Shown here one piece after another: positions 4,310-6,881 of a DNA stretch of 6,881 nucleotides (its first letter is position 1; each line of letters begins with the position of its first letter). The stretch is from Methylocystis sp. (GTDB taxonomy: Bacteria; Pseudomonadota; Alphaproteobacteria; Rhizobiales; Beijerinckiaceae), in NCBI GenBank assembly GCA_023253795.1, contig JALRFG010000106.1, positions 1 to 6,881 on the forward strand, in the 5' to 3' direction. The position numbers and the translations under genes are program-made. A model generated the notes under the pieces. That model ran no database searches, was not told where the DNA came from, and saw only the letters and a program-made list of their open reading frames with translations.

Positions 4310-4335
4310 TGAAGGGGCGTTCAGCATCCCCTTCA
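4310..4335. repeat. 8-bp hairpin TGAAGGGG/CCCCTTCA
   Basis: TGAAGGGG (4310-4317) and CCCCTTCA (4328-4335) are perfect complements around a 10-nt loop. No T tract follows on either strand. It sits upstream of the possible lipoprotein promoter, so a binding-site role is as likely as an RNA structure. Confidence 0.45.
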
Positions 4336-4585
4336 CGGCCGTTCAGGCCCATCGCCGTCGGGATGATCTCCGCTTTCCCGTCGTCACTGGGACTACGCCC
4401 GTGAGTATTCCGGGAGCAAGACGCGCGCCGATTTCGGCCCGGCGTGGAGGATGGCGGCGGCAGCCGCTTTGGATTGATTTTTATGTTTTTTCTGTTTTGT
4501 CTTTCACGGCGGCGGTCTGCGGCTCATAATGATTTTGATGCGCGCTAACCAAATGCGCGGGCGGATAGGGGTTGAACCGAGGCCA

Positions 4586-5053
4586 ATGATGGTGAAGCGC
4601 TCTGTGTCGAAACTTGTCGTTTTTGCTGCGGTTGGCGTCGCGGGGTTGTTTGCTGCCTTCATGGTCGGCCGATATTTTCAGAATCTGCCGCGTGACTTGT
4701 CCGCAAAGCCGTCTGTCGTCGATTTGGCGCTGGACGCCGTCACGATGAATAAAACGCTGCCGGAAATGGTGAGCGACGGGGTTCAACTGGATCGAACAAG
4801 CGCTGGCCCCGGAAACATATTCAATTATTTCTACACAATCGTCGACGATGAACAGGCGCGAGATCTTGCGACCAATCCATCCAGACTCAAGCAGCTCTCG
4901 GCTCAATTGCAGGATCGCGTCTGTGAGATGATGCCCAATTACGTTGAGCATGGCGTGGTCGTGAAATATTTCCTCAAAAACCGGCTTGGCGCAGCCTTGC
5001 CAACTATCGCGATCAATTCTTTCGAGTGTAAATCCCGACCCGCAAAGGGCTAG
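4586..5053 (+). CDS. Hypothetical membrane-anchored protein with two cysteines, 155 aa
   Basis: Residues 1-9 are basic (MMVKRSVSK), 10-29 form one hydrophobic segment (VVFAAVGVAGLFAAFMVG), and the rest should be exported: an N-terminal anchor or uncleaved signal. The exported part has NKTLPEMVSDGVQLDRTSAGPG (55-76) then FNYFYTIVDD (79-88), and cysteines C113 and C148 near the end. This resembles, from memory, a widespread uncharacterised domain with L-P-x-M-x-D-x-x-x-L-D, F-x-Y-x-Y-T and a late cysteine pair; I cannot name it. The starts at 4586 and 4589 are adjacent, with GAGG 3 and 6 nt upstream. The longer start at 4529 would put polar residues before the anchor and is less likely. A hairpin-rich spacer and clpB follow on the same strand. 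Confidence 0.75.
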   Translation: MMVKRSVSKLVVFAAVGVAGLFAAFMVGRYFQNLPRDLSAKPSVVDLALDAVTMNKTLPEMVSDGVQLDRTSAGPGNIFNYFYTIVDDEQARDLATNPSRLKQLSAQLQDRVCEMMPNYVEHGVVVKYFLKNRLGAALPTIAINSFECKSRPAKG

Positions 5054-5158
5054 CCCTCACAGGGGCTCCGGTCCGGATCTCCGGTGCGAGCCATTCCGTT
5101 ATGGCTGACGGCAAGAGCGCGTCCGGAGGGCTCTGGCGACGCGTCTGACGTCCCAGTG

Positions 5159-5177
5159 CTCATGGCTCCGCCATGAG
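5159..5177 (+). terminator. Compact 8-bp hairpin, possible terminator
   Basis: CTCATGGC (5159-5166) and GCCATGAG (5170-5177) pair perfectly around a TCC loop. GGGGCGCCCCTTTTAT follows, with its T run about 13 bp beyond the stem, further than usual for an intrinsic terminator. The short GGGGCGCCCC palindrome (5181-5190) just before TTTT could itself be the terminator stem. Either would separate the orphan gene from clpB. Confidence 0.4.
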
Positions 5178-5189
5178 GTCGGGGCGCCC

Positions 5190-5217
5190 CTTTTATCCTG
5201 CAAAACCATTCCCATAT
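5190..5217 (+). promoter_or_regulatory. Possible RpoH (heat-shock sigma) promoter of clpB
   Basis: CCCATAT at 5211-5217 matches the sigma-32-type -10 element CCCATNT. A poor -35 (CTTTTAT at 5190-5196 against CTTGAAA) lies 14 bp upstream. clpB is a classic RpoH target in proteobacteria, and the site lies about 90 bp before the ATG. The -10 match is good but the -35 is weak. Confidence 0.35.
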
Positions 5218-5306
5218 CAGGTCAGAATGGTCGCCTTATGGGGCCAGAAAATACTGACGCGGGGCGCGCCGCCTGAGGGGCCGTCCCAAGGTCGAGAGGG
5301 AATATT

Positions 5307-6881
5307 ATGGATTTTGAAAAATATACCGAACGTGCGCGCGGTTTCGTGCAGTCGGCGCAGTCACTCGCCATGCGCGAGGGTAACCCCCAGTTTTCGCCCG
5401 AACATCTGCTGAAAGTGCTGCTGGATGACGAGCAGGGTCTCGCCGCCGGCCTTATCGACCGCGCCGGTGGGCGCTCGCGCGAAGCGCTGGCGAAGACCGA
5501 GGCGGCGCTGGTCAAGCTGCCGAAAGTGAGCGGCTCGGGCGCCGGACAGGTCTATATGGCGCCGGCGCTGGCCCGCATTTTCGACAATGCCGGCAAGATC
5601 GCCCAGAAGGCCGGCGACTCCTATGTCACGGTCGAACGGCTGCTGCTCGCCATCGCGCTGGAAAAAGAGACCGAAGCGGCGCGCATTCTGCATGACGCGG
5701 GCGTGACGCCGCAGGGGCTGAACGGCGCCATCGAGGAGTTGCGCAAAGGTCGTACGGCGGATTCCGCCTCGGCCGAAAACGCTTATGACGCGCTGAAGAA
5801 ATATGCGCGCGATCTCACCGAGGCGGCGCGCGAGGGCAAGCTTGATCCGGTGATTGGCCGAGACGAGGAAATCCGCCGCACCATTCAGGTGCTGTCGCGT
5901 CGAACGAAAAACAATCCTGTTTTGATCGGTGAGCCGGGTGTCGGGAAAACGGCGATTGCCGAAGGTCTCGCTTTGCGTATTGTCAATGGCGATGTGCCCG
6001 AAGGGTTGAAAAACAAACATCTGTTGTCGCTCGATATGGGCGCCTTGATTGCCGGTGCGAAATATCGCGGCGAATTCGAGGAGCGTCTGAAGGCCGTGCT
6101 CAATGAGGTGACGGCGGCGGAAGGCGACATCATCCTGTTCATCGACGAGATGCACACGCTGGTCGGCGCCGGCAAGACCGATGGCGCGATGGACGCCTCT
6201 AATCTGCTGAAGCCGGCGCTGGCGCGCGGCGAATTGCATTGCGTCGGCGCCACCACGCTCGACGAATATCGCAAGCATGTCGAAAAGGATGCGGCGCTGG
6301 CGCGGCGTTTCCAGCCGGTGTTCGTGGAGGAGCCCACGGTCGAAGACACCGTCTCGATCCTGCGCGGGTTGAAGGAAAAATACGAACTGCATCATGGCGT
6401 GCGGATTTCCGACTCCGCTATCGTTGCGGCGGCCACGCTGTCGAACCGCTATATCGCCGACCGTTTTTTGCCCGATAAGGCCATCGATCTTGTCGATGAG
6501 GCGTCGTCGCGTCTGCGCATGCAGATCGACTCCAAGCCGGAAGAGCTCGACGAATTCGATCGGCGCATCATCCAGCTCAAGATCGAGCAGGAAGCGCTGA
6601 AAAAGGAAACCGACGCGGCCTCGAAAGATCGGCTGAATAAGCTTGAAGGCGAACTCGCCGATCTGGAAGAGAAATCCGCTGCGCTCACCGCGCGCTGGCG
6701 CGCCGAGAAAGACAAGCTTGGCAGCGCCCAGAAGCTGAAAGAGCAGCTGGAGACGGCGCGCAACGAACTGGCGCAGGCGCAGCGACGCGGCGAGTTTCAG
6801 CGCGCCGGCGAACTGACCTATGGCGTGATCCCCGATCTCGAAAAGAAACTCGCGAAGACCGAGGGCAAAGAGGGCGCGCTG
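5307..6881 (+). CDS. clpB: ClpB chaperone (Hsp100 disaggregase), N-terminal 525 aa, runs off the edge
   Basis: ClpB is a hexameric AAA+ ATPase that threads polypeptides out of aggregates, working with DnaK/DnaJ/GrpE in the cytosol. Visible domains are the Clp N-domain (1-148, MDFEKYTERA start), a linker, NBD1 (about 160-400) and the coiled-coil M-domain (about 405-525), which binds DnaK. NBD1 has Walker A GEPGVGKT (208-215), Walker B ILFIDE (276-281), the pore-loop tyrosine in GAKYRGEFEERLK (250-262), GATT (314-317), and arginine fingers R333/R334 in ALARRF. All key residues seen are intact. The full protein should be near 860 aa, so NBD2 lies outside the window. GAGAGGG 6 nt upstream supports the start. 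No in-frame ATG or GTG is seen near residue 149, so the internal start that gives a short ClpB in E. coli is not obvious here. Confidence 0.97.
   Translation, partial: MDFEKYTERARGFVQSAQSLAMREGNPQFSPEHLLKVLLDDEQGLAAGLIDRAGGRSREALAKTEAALVKLPKVSGSGAGQVYMAPALARIFDNAGKIAQKAGDSYVTVERLLLAIALEKETEAARILHDAGVTPQGLNGAIEELRKGRTADSASAENAYDALKKYARDLTEAAREGKLDPVIGRDEEIRRTIQVLSRRTKNNPVLIGEPGVGKTAIAEGLALRIVNGDVPEGLKNKHLLSLDMGALIAGAKYRGEFEERLKAVLNEVTAAEGDIILFIDEMHTLVGAGKTDGAMDASNLLKPALARGELHCVGATTLDEYRKHVEKDAALARRFQPVFVEEPTVEDTVSILRGLKEKYELHHGVRISDSAIVAAATLSNRYIADRFLPDKAIDLVDEASSRLRMQIDSKPEELDEFDRRIIQLKIEQEALKKETDAASKDRLNKLEGELADLEEKSAALTARWRAEKDKLGSAQKLKEQLETARNELAQAQRRGEFQRAGELTYGVIPDLEKKLAKTEGKEGAL

Larger units (their letters stand above)
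4183..4585. other. Spacer between divergent genes, no supported gene
   Basis: The stretch lies between the divergent lipoprotein and membrane-anchored orphan genes. It contains a possible minus-strand promoter (4267-4294) and a hairpin (4310-4335). A plus-strand reading frame without a start codon (4367-4477) reads HWDYAREYSG then SKTRADFGPAWRM, ends ALD-stop, and is followed by a small GCGGC/GCCGC hairpin and T-rich DNA at 4477-4503. This could be the tail of a lost gene, but the evidence is slight. No clear plus-strand promoter for the 4586 gene was seen. Confidence 0.55.
5054..5306 (+). other. Hairpin-rich spacer before clpB
   Basis: No gene is supported. Several inverted repeats crowd the first 125 bp: AGCCC/GGGCT (5052-5067) starting at the stop codon; GGCTC/GAGCC with an inner CCGG/CCGG (5064-5092); AGCCAT/ATGGCT (5089-5106); and CTCATGGC/GCCATGAG with a 3-nt loop (5159-5177). 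Neighbouring stems share bases and could be alternatives. None has a following T tract, except that TTTTAT occurs 14 bp after the last. The clpB-proximal part holds a possible heat-shock promoter and a GGCGCGCC palindrome. Confidence 0.6.

Noticed and set aside
5361..6395. 344-codon minus-strand frame opposite clpB
   Set aside because: It lies wholly antisense to an intact, motif-rich ClpB coding region and has the Arg/His/Gln-rich composition of a shadow frame in GC-rich DNA.
1..6881. Search for CRISPR arrays, tRNA, rRNA, insertion-sequence ends and toxin-antitoxin pairs
   Set aside because: No regularly spaced repeats, tRNA-like cloverleaf, transposase motifs or overlapping toxin-antitoxin-like gene pairs were seen by eye.

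Overview
The window looks like chromosomal DNA of an alphaproteobacterium, probably a Hyphomicrobiales/Beijerinckiaceae-Methylocystaceae type. This rests on moderately high GC judged by eye, the style of the ClpB protein, and a lysine/alanine-rich H1-like protein of a kind common there. It is an inference, because no rRNA, tRNA or other strong taxonomic marker is present. The only gene recognisable as a housekeeping gene is clpB, which starts at 5307 (+) and runs off the right edge after 525 codons. No insertion sequence, integrase, phage gene, CRISPR array or tRNA was seen.

Left part (1-1438): a gene-poor start holds a strong minus-strand Rho-independent terminator (81-113) that no convincing protein gene uses, so a small RNA is possible. 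A 65-aa acidic orphan (348-545, +) faces a 130-aa secreted orphan (631-1023, -) across a long-loop inverted repeat. About 415 bp without a supported gene follow, with a 13-bp GC-rich hairpin (1149-1184).

Middle part (1439-3425): an exported Gly/Tyr-rich protein with a duplicated DRNG motif (1439-1882, +) is followed by what looks like a frameshifted N-terminal remnant of a DUF2147-like secreted protein (1972-2080, -). Next is an H1-like nucleoid protein (2139-2438, +), closed by a UUCG-loop terminator. It converges on a coiled-coil orphan (2651-3136, -) that has its own terminator. Upstream of the coiled-coil gene are a possible sigma-70-type promoter and several dyads.

Right part (3426-6881): a lipoprotein (3751-4182, -) and a small membrane protein (3426-3656, -) lie in tandem and may be co-transcribed. 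A gene-free stretch with a possible promoter and a hairpin separates them from a membrane-anchored orphan (4586-5053, +). A hairpin-rich spacer with a possible heat-shock promoter leads into clpB, whose product is the ATP-driven disaggregase working with DnaK.

Apart from clpB and the DNA-binding H1-like protein, most of the genes encode small exported, lipid-anchored or membrane-anchored proteins of unknown function. Four of them carry just two cysteines outside the signal or lipobox region, which suggests disulfide-bonded envelope proteins. I see no single operon-like system joining them. The best leads are the orphan terminator/sRNA candidate, the DUF2147-like remnant, and the dyads and hairpins in the spacers.
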